64,000 nt of DNA from CAVWDU01 sp963840725 (GTDB lineage Bacteria > Pseudomonadota > Gammaproteobacteria > Pseudomonadales > Halieaceae). How positions within the stretch are numbered: the first letter of the stretch is position 1; every line of letters begins with the position of its first letter. Shown here piece after piece: positions 34,069 to 43,494 of this stretch. Below the pieces are notes generated by a model, which had not been told where the DNA came from, made no database searches, and saw only the letters and a program-made list of their open reading frames with translations. The translations under genes and the position numbers were made by a program. Location of the stretch: the NCBI GenBank assembly GCA_963840725.1, contig CAWIZY010000003.1:124001-188000 (forward strand), in the 5' to 3' direction.

Positions 34069-35429
34069 TCCGCAGCTCGCTGCACGGTTTCTGAGGCCTG
34101 AAGCTGTTCTCGCTCCAGTCGGCGTACCAGAGCGAATACCGTAAGCAATGCCAGCATACCGAAGGCCACCGCGGCCATTGCTTCACCCGCCATGACACCC
34201 CGGGCACCAAACCATCGCGAACCCAGCCAGACCAGCGGCAGTGTTCCCAGCAAGGTTTTGGCGAAATTGAAGCCGGCGGCCCAATGGGGATGATGCAGGT
34301 TGTTGAAGCTGGCGTTGGCGGCAAACAAGGTGCCGTTGAAGACGAAGGCGGGCACCAGCCAATAACAGTAAAACATGATCAGCTCAGCCGCCGCCGGGCT
34401 GGCGGAGAAAGCGAGCACGATATACCGGGCGAGCATAGCCAGCAACAGCCAGACCGCCAACACGTAGCAGGCGTTGAAGATCATGGCGTTGCGCAGGGTC
34501 GAACGAACGCGATCATAAAGGCCAGCGCCGGCATTCTGGCCCACGATGGGACCAATGGCGCTGGACAGTGCAAACACCGCGCAAAATGCCACTGGCGTAA
34601 TTCGGCCCATTATGGCCGCTCCCGCAACGGCACCATCACCAAATTGCGACATCGAACGCAGCACGAAGCCGGCACCAATGGGCGTGGCAAGATTAGTCAC
34701 CACAGCCGGCACCGCGATGGCCAGAATAGCGCGCACATCGACCAGAAATTCCGCCAGCGAAACCTTGCGCGGCAGCCTGTGCACACCGGCCAGGGCATGC
34801 CAGGCCAGAATTAGCACCACGGTCCGCGCTGCTACAGTAGCAAGGGCAGCGCCTTCCAGACCCCATTCAAAGGTAAAAATAAACAGCGGGTCCAGCACCG
34901 CGTTGACCAATGACCCCCACAGCGTTGCCCACATGGCCCGGCGGGCGTCACCAATGGCACGCACGCCGGCGGCGGCACTCATCCCCAGCACCAGGATTGG
35001 CATACTGGGCACCACAATTGACGCATAACTGATGGCGTAATCCAGGGTCTTCCCGGAGGCACCCAGTACACCCAGCAGCTGGGGCAACCAGAGCCAGGCG
35101 AGCACACTGATCAGGACTGCGATCAGGCTGTTGAATATCAGCGCGCTGGCACAATAGCGCCCGGCCAGATCGCGGCGCCGGAAGCCCTCTGATCGCGCCA
35201 CCAGGGCACCCAGGGCAATCTGCAAGCCAATACTGACCGATATCAGAAAAAACAGCAGCGTCCCCGCGTAGCCCACCGCCGCGGCCAGTTCCATCTCGCC
35301 CAGGAGGGTGAGGAAGTACATATCGACCATATCGACGCCAAACATGGCCAGCAGGCCCGTGGCCGAGGCTGCCGTCATGTTCATGACATGGCCCATGGTC
35401 GAGCCGCGGGTGAATACCGCGTGGCTCAT
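34065..35429 (-). CDS. MATE family efflux transporter
   Basis: The 454-residue membrane protein has 12 predicted helices in two homologous bundles, for example VDMVDMYFLTLLGEMELAAA at the first helix and GAAIMGRITPVAFCAVFALS in the second half. It fits the DinF/NorM type that exports organic cations or drugs in exchange for Na+ or H+. Its 3' end overlaps the convergent DUF5329 gene. The substrate cannot be inferred. Confidence 0.88.
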   Translation of the reverse strand: MSHAVFTRGSTMGHVMNMTAASATGLLAMFGVDMVDMYFLTLLGEMELAAAVGYAGTLLFFLISVSIGLQIALGALVARSEGFRRRDLAGRYCASALIFNSLIAVLISVLAWLWLPQLLGVLGASGKTLDYAISYASIVVPSMPILVLGMSAAAGVRAIGDARRAMWATLWGSLVNAVLDPLFIFTFEWGLEGAALATVAARTVVLILAWHALAGVHRLPRKVSLAEFLVDVRAILAIAVPAVVTNLATPIGAGFVLRSMSQFGDGAVAGAAIMGRITPVAFCAVFALSSAIGPIVGQNAGAGLYDRVRSTLRNAMIFNACYVLAVWLLLAMLARYIVLAFSASPAAAELIMFYCYWLVPAFVFNGTLFAANASFNNLHHPHWAAGFNFAKTLLGTLPLVWLGSRWFGARGVMAGEAMAAVAFGMLALLTVFALVRRLEREQLQASETVQRAAD

Positions 35430-35641
35430 CTGCCGGACCGAACCGGCGCAGGACTGGACATAATGGGCTGCTCAATGACAAAAAAAGACCGCATCATACT
35501 GCACTTGGCCGGACAATTGTGGTGGTCTTCACACGGGCCGCCACCGGGGCCTGGCTGATCGCTGTAAAGCGGGCCTTCAGTGCAGACTTTCAGTTTGATT
35601 GACGATACCATCGGCGGGTCGAGAACACTCTCTGGATCGCC

Positions 35642-36826
35642 ATGAGCAGCACAACTGATAAACCGCCACTGATCATGATCAATGTTGTCCTCTTCGTCGC
35701 CCTGCCGCTGGTGACGCTGCTGCTGGTTCCCGCCTGGGGCTTCTACGCAGGCTACGACACCTTCCAATGGTCCTGGGCCTTGATACTGCTTTACCTGAAC
35801 GGCTTGTCCATCACCGGCGGCTACCACCGACTGTGGGCTCACAAAGCCTATCAGGCTCACCCGCTGCTCAAGAGCTGGTTTGCCTTCTGGGGCGCGGGAG
35901 CACTACAGAACAGTATTCTGATCTGGGCATCCGACCACAGGCGGCACCACCGCCATGTTGATGACAATGAGCGTGACCCCTACTCTGCCGGACGCGGCCT
36001 GTGGTTCAGCCACATGGGCTGGATGCTCAGGCACTATGAAGAGCAAACCGAAGACTTCAGCAACGCCGCCGACCTGCAGCGCGACGCGATTGTGATGTTC
36101 CAGCACCGCCACTATGTCGCCATCACGGCTGCCGCCAATCTGGGCGTCCCGTTGCTACTGGGTATCTGGCATGGCGATATCATCGGCACATTCCTGCTGG
36201 TAGGTATGCTGCGCCTGGTGCTCAATCATCATGTGACATTTTTCATCAACTCATTGGCACACTACTGGGGCAAGCGACCCTACACCAAATCCAACAGCGC
36301 CAGGGACAATGGCTGGTTGGCCTTCCTGACCTACGGCGAGGGATACCATAATTTCCACCATATCTTCCAGACTGACTACCGCAACGGCATTCGCTGGTGG
36401 CATTGGGATCCAACCAAATGGATGATCAACCTCTCCTCCCGCGTGGGCCTTGCCAGCGGGCTACAACGGGTTTCCGATTTCAAGATTCAACGCGCAATAC
36501 TCGACACCGAGTTCCAACGGGCCCGCCAGAAACTGGCCCTTGGTCACCACAGCGACTCTCTGCTGGAGACCCTCGAGCGGGAGTATGCACTGTTCACCGA
36601 GTCTATCAATCGCTGGAAACTGTTGCAGGCGGAGCGCTACGAAAAGCGCATGACCGTGCTGGGCGATGCCTTCGAGGGGCGTCGACTGGCCCTGCAGGGC
36701 AGGTGGGAAGCCGCCGCCTTGCGCTCGCGCCTGAAAGAGCTGGAGTACGCGCTCAAGCTGCAGCGCCAACGTCTGGCCTTACTCATAGAACAGGCGCAGA
36801 TACAGGCTCAGATGCAGCCCGCCTGA
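35642..36826 (+). CDS. acyl-CoA/fatty acid desaturase with C-terminal helical extension
   Basis: The 394-residue membrane di-iron desaturase carries the three histidine boxes: HRLWAH at about residues 62-67, HRRHHRH at about 99-105 and HNFHH near 239-243. Four membrane helices lie around them. This pattern matches delta-9-type acyl-CoA desaturases that introduce a double bond into saturated acyl chains. The last ~120 residues (from FKIQRAILDTEF) form a charged, heptad-like helical extension (RLALQGRWEAAALRSRLKEL) absent from the basic enzyme. Confidence 0.88.
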   Translation: MSSTTDKPPLIMINVVLFVALPLVTLLLVPAWGFYAGYDTFQWSWALILLYLNGLSITGGYHRLWAHKAYQAHPLLKSWFAFWGAGALQNSILIWASDHRRHHRHVDDNERDPYSAGRGLWFSHMGWMLRHYEEQTEDFSNAADLQRDAIVMFQHRHYVAITAAANLGVPLLLGIWHGDIIGTFLLVGMLRLVLNHHVTFFINSLAHYWGKRPYTKSNSARDNGWLAFLTYGEGYHNFHHIFQTDYRNGIRWWHWDPTKWMINLSSRVGLASGLQRVSDFKIQRAILDTEFQRARQKLALGHHSDSLLETLEREYALFTESINRWKLLQAERYEKRMTVLGDAFEGRRLALQGRWEAAALRSRLKELEYALKLQRQRLALLIEQAQIQAQMQPA

Positions 36827-36999
36827 AGCGATCATCGGGACATCTGGCCCCCGCTGAGGCCCGTGCCCGTTAGTTGCCGTCTCCCGCAGGGCCCGGTTAA
36901 TCCGCGGGCCCGAGATCGGCGTAGACGCTTACTGTTCGATCCAACACCCACACTGGTTGAGCAACCGCCAGCAGCACACACTTTGTTCCAGGAGTTTTA

Positions 37000-37485
37000 A
37001 TGACCAGTAGCGTATATGATTTCAGCGTTCCCGCCTCCGGCGGCGGCACCCGCGATCTCAACGAGTTCAAAGGCAAGGTACTGCTTGTGGTCAATACGGC
37101 CTCCAAGTGTGGGTTCACGCCGCAATTTGAGGGCCTTGAATCGCTCTACGAGAACTACAGGGATCAGGGGCTTGAGATACTCGGGTTTCCCTGCAACCAG
37201 TTTGGCAAACAGGATCCGGGCAGCGATGAGGAAATCACCGAGTTCTGTCAACTGAACTATGGCGTGAGTTTTCCCATGCTTGGCAAAATCGAGGTTAACG
37301 GCAGTGGCACCGAGCCGCTTTTCAAGCACCTGAAGGAGCAGGCACCGGGCGCACTGGGCACCCGGCGTATCAAGTGGAACTTCACCAAGTTTCTGGTGGA
37401 CTCCGAGGGCAATGTCGTTCGACGCTATGGGCCCACCACCAAGCCCAGTGAGATAGAACAGGACATCACTGCCCTCCTGACCTGA
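37000..37485 (+). CDS. glutathione peroxidase family (Cys type)
   Basis: The 161-residue protein has the peroxidatic Cys37 in NTASKCGFTPQ, the conserved LGFPCNQFGKQDPG with a second Cys65, and the KWNFTKFLVD patch with the catalytic Trp. It reduces hydrogen peroxide or lipid peroxides. Most bacterial members use thioredoxin more than glutathione. A ribosome binding site (ccaggag) precedes the ATG. It sits next to a desaturase, so protection of unsaturated lipids is a plausible but unproven link. Confidence 0.92.
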   Translation: MTSSVYDFSVPASGGGTRDLNEFKGKVLLVVNTASKCGFTPQFEGLESLYENYRDQGLEILGFPCNQFGKQDPGSDEEITEFCQLNYGVSFPMLGKIEVNGSGTEPLFKHLKEQAPGALGTRRIKWNFTKFLVDSEGNVVRRYGPTTKPSEIEQDITALLT

Positions 37486-37497
37486 AGCAGCACAACC

Positions 37498-37572
37498 GTT
37501 CGGGACGCGACCGTCCGGGACGCATTCGTCCGGGACGCGACCGTCCCGGGCTCGATAGTCCCGGAGACCTTC
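37498..37572. repeat. intergenic 15-bp tandem repeat
   Basis: Five consecutive 15-base units begin GTTCGGGACGCGACC and GTCCGGGACGCATTC, and the last two units diverge. They fill most of the 122 bp between two convergent genes. GC-rich inverted segments inside (CCGGGAC and GTCCCGG) could also fold as a hairpin and act as a shared terminator. Confidence 0.75.
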
Positions 37573-37607
37573 CGCGGACCCCGTCTCTAATCGTTAATGC
37601 GGGGGCC

Positions 37608-39416
37608 TCAGAAGCCCGCCTCACCGTCCCGCACGCTGGCGGCAGATTCCGGCGTCAATAACTGGTAACCGTCGGTGCCCGGCAGCATCACGTACACTGG
37701 GTCAGTGATCCGGGACAGATCAAAACCCTGATTGCGCAATTCACTCTTGACCATCTTGAAGGTGCCGGTGGTATCCAGTTGCGTCATAACGCGCAGGAAC
37801 ACCGGCCGGGCATAGGCGGGTAGCTCCTGGTTGATATGGGCTGAAAAGTTCTCCGCGTCAAACCCGGCAACCCCCTCCTGCAATACCAGAGCCGCCATAC
37901 CCGCGCGGCCGTCTGTGCCCGGGACCTCTACCCCGTAAACATTGCAGAATGCCACCTGTGGGTGGGTATTGATGATTTCACCCACCTCATTGGTTGATAC
38001 ATTCTCCGCCTTCCAGCGAAACGTATCCCCCACCCGGTCGACAAACTGATAGTGCGTCAGGCCCAGAGCAAAGCCCACGTCCACGGTCTTCATCAGGTCT
38101 CCCGTGTTAAACCAGGCGTCACCTTCGCGCAGCACGTCGCGCAGGATTTTCTGCTCGGTGGCCGCCTTGTTGGTATAGCCTTCAAAAACCGTGCTGGGGC
38201 TGATTTTACCGAGCAGGAGCCCGGCCTCACCCGGCGCTGACTCGATACACCGGCCATTGCTGTCACGTCGGATCTCGTCATTGTCGATATCGTATTGCAC
38301 CAGAGCCACCGGCACTGAGGTGGTGCCCACCGTACAATCCTTGTTGAGTATGTTGGCAAAAGCCACATTGCCTTCGCTGGCGCCGTAAAACTCGGCAATG
38401 CGGCCTACCCCAAAACGGCGCTTGAATGACAGCCATATATCCGGCCTCAGCCCATTGCCCATCGCTTTCTGCAACGGATTGTCATCATCACCAAGCCGCT
38501 CGGGCATATTGACCAGATAACGGCATAGCTCGCCGATGTAGACGAAACAGGTAGCGCCGCAACTTCGCACTTCAGGCAAAAATCGGCTGGCGGAGAATCG
38601 CCGCCTGATAAACAGCCCAGCGCCTGAGCAGATGGCCGCGCCCACGCCGCAGAACAATCCGGTGCCATGGTATAAAGGCAGACAGAGGTAGATCACATCG
38701 CGCTCGTCACACTGCAGGCCCGCGATATGCGCCAGGCCGGAGGCCTGTAACAGCCGCCGATTGGAGACCACCGCCGCTTCAGGTAGACCGGTAGTGCCCG
38801 AGGTAAACAGATAGAGCGCCGTGTCTCCCAGGGTAATGGTGCCGGTCTCCGATGGGTTGTCGAAATCGGCGTCGGCAGACAAGGCTTCAGAATCCTCTGC
38901 CCAGGCCGGCGCTGCAGTCTCGCCGACATCGGGGACGTACAAAAACCGCTGACTGGTGTCCCGCGACAAAGCCGGCTGAACCTCGGCCACGGCCTCACTC
39001 ATCTCTTCCCCGAACACCAGTAGACTGGACTCGGTGGTGCGAATGCAATGATCCAGGGGCTTGCCAGTGAGATTGGTATTGAGCAAGGCCGCAGTGACGC
39101 CCAACTTGTTGAGGCCCATGACGATAGCGAGGAATGCGATCCGGTTCTCCATCATCAGGCTCGCCACTGCGCCGCGCTGCAGACCTAATTTCCGAAACAC
39201 GCTGGCATAGCGATTACTGAGCCGGTTCAGCTCCAGCCAGGTCAGACTGTCCCCTTCGAACATCACAGCGGTCCGCTCCGGGAAGCGCGCAGCGGTATCC
39301 TCCAGACGGCTGGCCAGACAATCGCATACCGACAGAGGCCGGGGCCGCGCCTCTCTGGCGAGTTTCAATAGCAGGGGCGCCATAGCCAGGGTGTCGGCGA
39401 GCTGATGCAATTTCAC
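37608..39416 (-). CDS. long-chain acyl-CoA synthetase (FATP/FadD6-like)
   Basis: The 602-residue ANL-superfamily enzyme has the AMP-binding motif LYLFTSGTTGLPEAA (about residues 209-223). Further conserved patches include EFYGASEGN, the GDLMKTVD hinge region with its Asp, and the C-terminal lysine-bearing region GTFKMVKSELRNQ. The sequence style (LLNTNLTGKPLDHCI) matches the very-long-chain synthetase/fatty acid transport protein branch. It activates fatty acids to acyl-CoA at the membrane. It lies 12 bp downstream of prfC on the same strand. Confidence 0.88.
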   Translation of the reverse strand: MKLHQLADTLAMAPLLLKLAREARPRPLSVCDCLASRLEDTAARFPERTAVMFEGDSLTWLELNRLSNRYASVFRKLGLQRGAVASLMMENRIAFLAIVMGLNKLGVTAALLNTNLTGKPLDHCIRTTESSLLVFGEEMSEAVAEVQPALSRDTSQRFLYVPDVGETAAPAWAEDSEALSADADFDNPSETGTITLGDTALYLFTSGTTGLPEAAVVSNRRLLQASGLAHIAGLQCDERDVIYLCLPLYHGTGLFCGVGAAICSGAGLFIRRRFSASRFLPEVRSCGATCFVYIGELCRYLVNMPERLGDDDNPLQKAMGNGLRPDIWLSFKRRFGVGRIAEFYGASEGNVAFANILNKDCTVGTTSVPVALVQYDIDNDEIRRDSNGRCIESAPGEAGLLLGKISPSTVFEGYTNKAATEQKILRDVLREGDAWFNTGDLMKTVDVGFALGLTHYQFVDRVGDTFRWKAENVSTNEVGEIINTHPQVAFCNVYGVEVPGTDGRAGMAALVLQEGVAGFDAENFSAHINQELPAYARPVFLRVMTQLDTTGTFKMVKSELRNQGFDLSRITDPVYVMLPGTDGYQLLTPESAASVRDGEAGF

Positions 39417-39428
39417 GACGGTTATCCC

Positions 39429-41012
39429 CTAGTGTTCCCGGGTGGCTCGAAAGGACAGCTCGGACCAGCGCTCTTCCATCAGAGCGAGATTGACCCGTGT
39501 GGGTGCCAGATAGGTCAGGTAGCCTCCGCTGTCGACGGCCAGATTTTCACCCGCCTTGCGGCGAAATTCTTCCAGCTTGCGCGGGTCCTCTGCACTGACC
39601 CAGCGCGCCGTATAGATATTCACCGGCTGGTAAATCGCCTCGACCTTATACTCGTCCTTGAGACGGTAGGCCACCACATCAAACTGCAGCTGTCCAACGG
39701 CACCGACAATCAGATCCGTGGAGTTCAGCGGCGCGAACACCTGGGTTGAACCCTCTTCGGATAGCTGTTGCAAACCCTTCTGTAGCTGCTTGGACTTCAT
39801 CGGGTCAGCCAGGCGGATGCGGCGAAACAGTTCCGGTGCAAAGTGCGGTATGCCGGTAAACTGCAGTTCCTCGCCGTCACTGAAGGTGTCACCGATCTGG
39901 ATCGTGCCATGATTGTGTAAGCCGATGATATCGCCAGACACAGCCCGCTCCACCAGCTCACGCTCACCGGCCTTAAAGGTCACCGCGTCGGCAATTTTCA
40001 CATCCTTGCCCAACCGGACGTGGCGCATCTTCATGCCTTTGTCGTAGCCGCCAGAGCACAAGCGCAGGAAGGCAATGCGGTCCCGATGGCGGGGGTCCAT
40101 GTTGGCCTGGATCTTGAATACGAAGCCACTGAAAGCGGGCTCAACAGCGGCAACAGTCCGGCTCTCGGTCTCACGATCCAGCGGTGGGGGCGCCCAGCGC
40201 ACAAAATCATCCAGCATTTCCCGCACACCAAAATTACCCAACGCGGTACCGAAGAAAACCGGACTGAGCCTGCCGGCCAGGAACTCCTCCAGGTCGAACT
40301 CATGGCTGGCACCCCTGACCAGTTCTACCTCTGCACAAAAGTCGTCATAGCCATCACCCAATAGTGCGCGCGCGGCATCATTATCAAGCCCGTCGATGCG
40401 ATCATCCTCTGCCAAAACACTGCCCCGACCGGACGTGTACAGGTGAATAACATCGGTGTAGAGGTTGTAGACACCCTTGAAATCCTGGCCCATTCCCACC
40501 GGCCAGTTGATCGGTGCCCCGCGTATCGAAAGCACTTCCTCGATTTCGTCCAGAAGATCAATCGGGTCGCGGATATCACGGTCCATCTTGTTTACGAAAC
40601 TGAATATCGGCGTATCGCGCAGCCGACACACATTCATCAGCTTGATCGTTCGCGCTTCAACACCCTTGGCACCATCGATCACCATGAGCGCTGAGTCCAC
40701 GGCGGTCAGCGTCCGGTATGTATCCTCGGAGAAGTCTTCATGGCCCGGCGTGTCCAGCAGATTGACCGTCCGGTCCCGGTAGGGAAACTGCATTACCGAA
40801 GAGGTCACTGAGATGCCCCGCTCCTGCTCCATACTCATCCAGTCGGAGGTGGCATGCGGGCCCTTCTTGCCCTTGACCGTCCCTGCAACCTGGATGGCGC
40901 TGCCCAATAACAGCAGCTTTTCGGTCATCGTGGTCTTACCAGCATCCGGGTGCGAGATGATGGCAAACGTGCGTCTCTTGTTAATTTCGTTGGATAAACT
41001 GCTGTCACTCAC
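39429..41012 (-). CDS. prfC: peptide chain release factor 3
   Basis: The 527-residue translational GTPase has the G1 motif HPDAGKTT at residues 21-28, the G3 motif DTPGHEDFSEDTYRTL, the G4 motif NKMDRD, and a C-terminal domain specific to RF3. It recycles RF1 and RF2 from the ribosome. The motif set excludes EF-G. Length is normal. Confidence 0.96.
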   Translation of the reverse strand: MSDSSLSNEINKRRTFAIISHPDAGKTTMTEKLLLLGSAIQVAGTVKGKKGPHATSDWMSMEQERGISVTSSVMQFPYRDRTVNLLDTPGHEDFSEDTYRTLTAVDSALMVIDGAKGVEARTIKLMNVCRLRDTPIFSFVNKMDRDIRDPIDLLDEIEEVLSIRGAPINWPVGMGQDFKGVYNLYTDVIHLYTSGRGSVLAEDDRIDGLDNDAARALLGDGYDDFCAEVELVRGASHEFDLEEFLAGRLSPVFFGTALGNFGVREMLDDFVRWAPPPLDRETESRTVAAVEPAFSGFVFKIQANMDPRHRDRIAFLRLCSGGYDKGMKMRHVRLGKDVKIADAVTFKAGERELVERAVSGDIIGLHNHGTIQIGDTFSDGEELQFTGIPHFAPELFRRIRLADPMKSKQLQKGLQQLSEEGSTQVFAPLNSTDLIVGAVGQLQFDVVAYRLKDEYKVEAIYQPVNIYTARWVSAEDPRKLEEFRRKAGENLAVDSGGYLTYLAPTRVNLALMEERWSELSFRATREH

Positions 41013-41190
41013 GCTTCAAAACCCTGCTTTGTGCTCGTCTCATAGGTCAACTTCCGGGCTGTGTTGGCCGAAAGGCGAGGTATCTTACCTGATTCAGCCC
41101 GACCAGGCCCCCGAGACACCGAAACAATGGTGAGGGGGCCCGGGTAACAAGTGCACCGGGCGGCAACAAATGCCTATGCAGCCATCATCC

Positions 41191-41289
41191 TTACCCCAGT
41201 TCGCACTGTATGCGTTCCTTGAGTAGCGTTTCCGCCATGATGGAGCGGCAGGCTTTGCCCGTGCACGCGATGAGGATTCTGCTGGTCAC
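41191..41289 (-). pseudogene. mini-ORF with low-molecular-weight phosphatase P-loop (truncated)
   Basis: A 32-residue frame starts at a GTG that overlaps the lipB stop (GTGA) and ends at TAA 41191. It reads RILIACTGKACRSIMAETLL, the first strand and CX5R phosphate-binding loop of low-molecular-weight protein-tyrosine phosphatases or ArsC-type arsenate reductases. The rest of the ~150-residue fold is not found downstream in any frame. It is most likely a 5' remnant still positioned for coupled translation with lipB. Confidence 0.5.
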
Positions 41290-41978
41290 TCGGCACGCCC
41301 ATCTGTGTTGGCAATGGATGATGGGGCACTCTCCCCGGTAGCGCTGAAGCCGGCCAATCGGTCCGCCAGCGCAGTCAGCAAAGCATCGCCCACTGCAGCC
41401 ATATCGAGAGACGGTTTCTCGGGCAAGCAGCGCGCCATCGAAGTCACTGCCAGTCCCTGATAACCGCAGGGGTTAATGCGCTGGAAGGGCTCCAGATCCA
41501 TGTCCACATTCAGCGCCAGGCCGTGATAGGTACAGCCTCGACGCACCCGCAGGCCTAAGGCTGCGATCTTGGCCTCGCCGACATAAACACCGGGTGCTGC
41601 AGGCCGCGCCGTAGCGCTGACTCCGTAATCGGCCAGCAGTTGAATAACGCTCTGTTCAATCAGGTCTACGATTCCCCGCACGCTGATGGAGCGTCTGCGG
41701 AGGTCAACCATCAGGTAGACAACCCATTGACCCGGCCCATGGTAGGTGACCTGGCCGCCTCGATCGACCTGAACAACCGGTATCTCGCCGGGTGCCAGCA
41801 GATGCTCAGGCTTCCCGGCCTGTCCCTGGGTAAATACGGCAGGATGCTGCAACAACCAGAGTTCATCCGCTGTATCGCGATCACGCTGATCGGTAAATGC
41901 CCGCATGGACTCCAGCGTGGGGAGGTAATCTACCTGCCCGAGCTTACGCTTTAACAGCCCCACATTGGGCGGTTTCAC
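41286..41978 (-). CDS. lipB: lipoyl(octanoyl) transferase LipB
   Basis: The 230-residue enzyme transfers octanoate from acyl carrier protein to lipoyl domains. It shows the family signature GGQVTYHGPGQWVVYLMVDL (residues 74-93), the catalytic Lys137 (EAKIAALG) and the acyl-accepting Cys171 (RINPCGYQ). It follows ybeD with 5 bp spacing. LipA, the partner that usually comes next, is not found downstream in this window. Confidence 0.95.
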   Translation of the reverse strand: MKPPNVGLLKRKLGQVDYLPTLESMRAFTDQRDRDTADELWLLQHPAVFTQGQAGKPEHLLAPGEIPVVQVDRGGQVTYHGPGQWVVYLMVDLRRRSISVRGIVDLIEQSVIQLLADYGVSATARPAAPGVYVGEAKIAALGLRVRRGCTYHGLALNVDMDLEPFQRINPCGYQGLAVTSMARCLPEKPSLDMAAVGDALLTALADRLAGFSATGESAPSSIANTDGRAE

Positions 41979-41983
41979 GTGCC

Positions 41984-42253
41984 CTAGATGACCATGCTGA
42001 CCATACCCGTGGCCAACAGATCCTGATGCAGTGCCTCCAGCTGCTCGGGTCCGGTGGCGGTGATGGTAATGGTCAGCGAGCTGAAGGTCCCGTTGCCGGA
42101 TAGCCTGAGGCTCACACTGTCCGGCGCAAAGCCCGGCGCATGACGCTCAAAGACTTCAATAATCCGCGGCTGGAAGTCCTCAGTGCTGCGACCCAGCACC
42201 TTCACCGGGTAATCACAGGGAAACTCAATTTTTGGCGGTTCCTGCTGCTCCAT
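41984..42253 (-). CDS. YbeD/DUF493 family protein
   Basis: From the ATG at 42253 this is an 89-residue protein starting MEQQEPPKIEFPCDYPVKVLG, with the ferredoxin-like fold features of DUF493 (TITITATGPEQLEALHQDL). The function of YbeD is not established, though it is nearly always found between a dac gene and lipB, as here. A longer frame upstream overlaps the dac gene and is not conserved. Confidence 0.9.
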   Translation of the reverse strand: MEQQEPPKIEFPCDYPVKVLGRSTEDFQPRIIEVFERHAPGFAPDSVSLRLSGNGTFSSLTITITATGPEQLEALHQDLLATGMVSMVI

Positions 42254-42261
42254 AACCAACC

Positions 42262-43422
42262 CTAGGACCGAAACAGCCCGGCAATCCACATTAACAGCAT
42301 GTCCCAGAGACGGGAAAACAGGCCACCCTCCTCCACCGCTTCCAATGCCACCAGCGGAGACTCGTACACCGCTTCGCCATCGACGGTCAGTTTTACCAGG
42401 CCAACCCGGTCTCCCAGAGCCACTGGCGCAACCACCTCGTCATCGACCACCACCTCGGTTGCCAGCAGCTTCTTTTTACCGCGCGGCAGAGTCAACACGG
42501 TTTCCTCCAGCAATCCTGCGGCCACCTCGTCGCGATCGCCTTTCCAGACCCGGACTTGCTCCAACTCATGCGCTGGCCCGAACTGCTCCACCGTCTCATA
42601 GAACCGAAAACCATAATTGAGCAGTTTGCGGGTTTCATTCTTACGCGCATTGGTGCTGCGGGTCCCCAGCACCACAGAGATAAGGCGCATGCCACGGCGC
42701 TCGGCAGAGGCCACCAGCCCGTAGCCCGCCTCCTTGGTATAGCCGGTTTTGAGACCGTCTACCGAGGGATCTTCCGCCAGTAGCGTGTTGCGATTGTATT
42801 GTCGAATGTCGTTATAGGTGTATTCACGCTCTTTGTAGATGCCATAGTGGACGGGGAAATTGGCGATCAAGGCTCGAGCCAGCGTCGCCAGATCCCGCGC
42901 GGTGATGACATGATCCGGGTCAGGCAGGCCATGGGAGTTCACAAAGTAGGAGTCCTCCATGCCCAAAGCTTCAGCGTGGCCATTCATCATATCGGCAAAT
43001 CCGGACTCACTGCCCGCCAGAAATTCGGCGATGGCCACGGTGGCGTCATTGCCGGAGGAGATAACGATACCGCGCTCCAGTTCTTCCACCGTAACCCGCT
43101 TACCCGGCTCTATCCACATCAGGGAAGAACCGGCGAATAGCGGGTTCTGGGACCATGCATTTTCACTGACCGGGACCACATCGTCCTTTCCGACCCGACC
43201 CGCAGTCATCTCGACGGCGAGCACATAACTGGTCATCATTTTAGTCAGGCTGGCAGGGGGCAGCGGTATATCGGCGTTGTGCTCAACCAGCACGTCGCCA
43301 CTGCCTGCATCCAGGAGGATGTAAGCCTTGGCAGCCACTTCGGGGGGGGACGGCACAATTGTCGCAGCCGTCACTACATGCGACAGCGCAAAGGCGAGAG
43401 AGATAACAGCAAAACGAATCAT
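42262..43422 (-). CDS. dacC: D-alanyl-D-alanine carboxypeptidase (PBP5/6 type)
   Basis: From ATG 43422 the 386-residue protein has a signal peptide (residues 1-20). The penicillin-binding motifs are SLTK (Ser58-Lys61), SGN (123-125) and KTG (225-227). A C-terminal beta domain follows, with an amphipathic anchor at the very end (LWDMLLMWIAGLF). It trims the terminal D-Ala from peptidoglycan stems in the periplasm. An ATG 15 bp upstream is an alternative start. It belongs to the rlpA-dac-ybeD-lipB run. The symbol follows the usual dacA/dacC class, which I cannot separate. Confidence 0.93.
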   Translation of the reverse strand: MIRFAVISLAFALSHVVTAATIVPSPPEVAAKAYILLDAGSGDVLVEHNADIPLPPASLTKMMTSYVLAVEMTAGRVGKDDVVPVSENAWSQNPLFAGSSLMWIEPGKRVTVEELERGIVISSGNDATVAIAEFLAGSESGFADMMNGHAEALGMEDSYFVNSHGLPDPDHVITARDLATLARALIANFPVHYGIYKEREYTYNDIRQYNRNTLLAEDPSVDGLKTGYTKEAGYGLVASAERRGMRLISVVLGTRSTNARKNETRKLLNYGFRFYETVEQFGPAHELEQVRVWKGDRDEVAAGLLEETVLTLPRGKKKLLATEVVVDDEVVAPVALGDRVGLVKLTVDGEAVYESPLVALEAVEEGGLFSRLWDMLLMWIAGLFRS

Positions 43423-43494
43423 AACACCGGGAACCATAGCATAGCTTTAAATCGCGGGCATGGTAACGCAGGCCTGCAGTCAGATGAAGTCATT

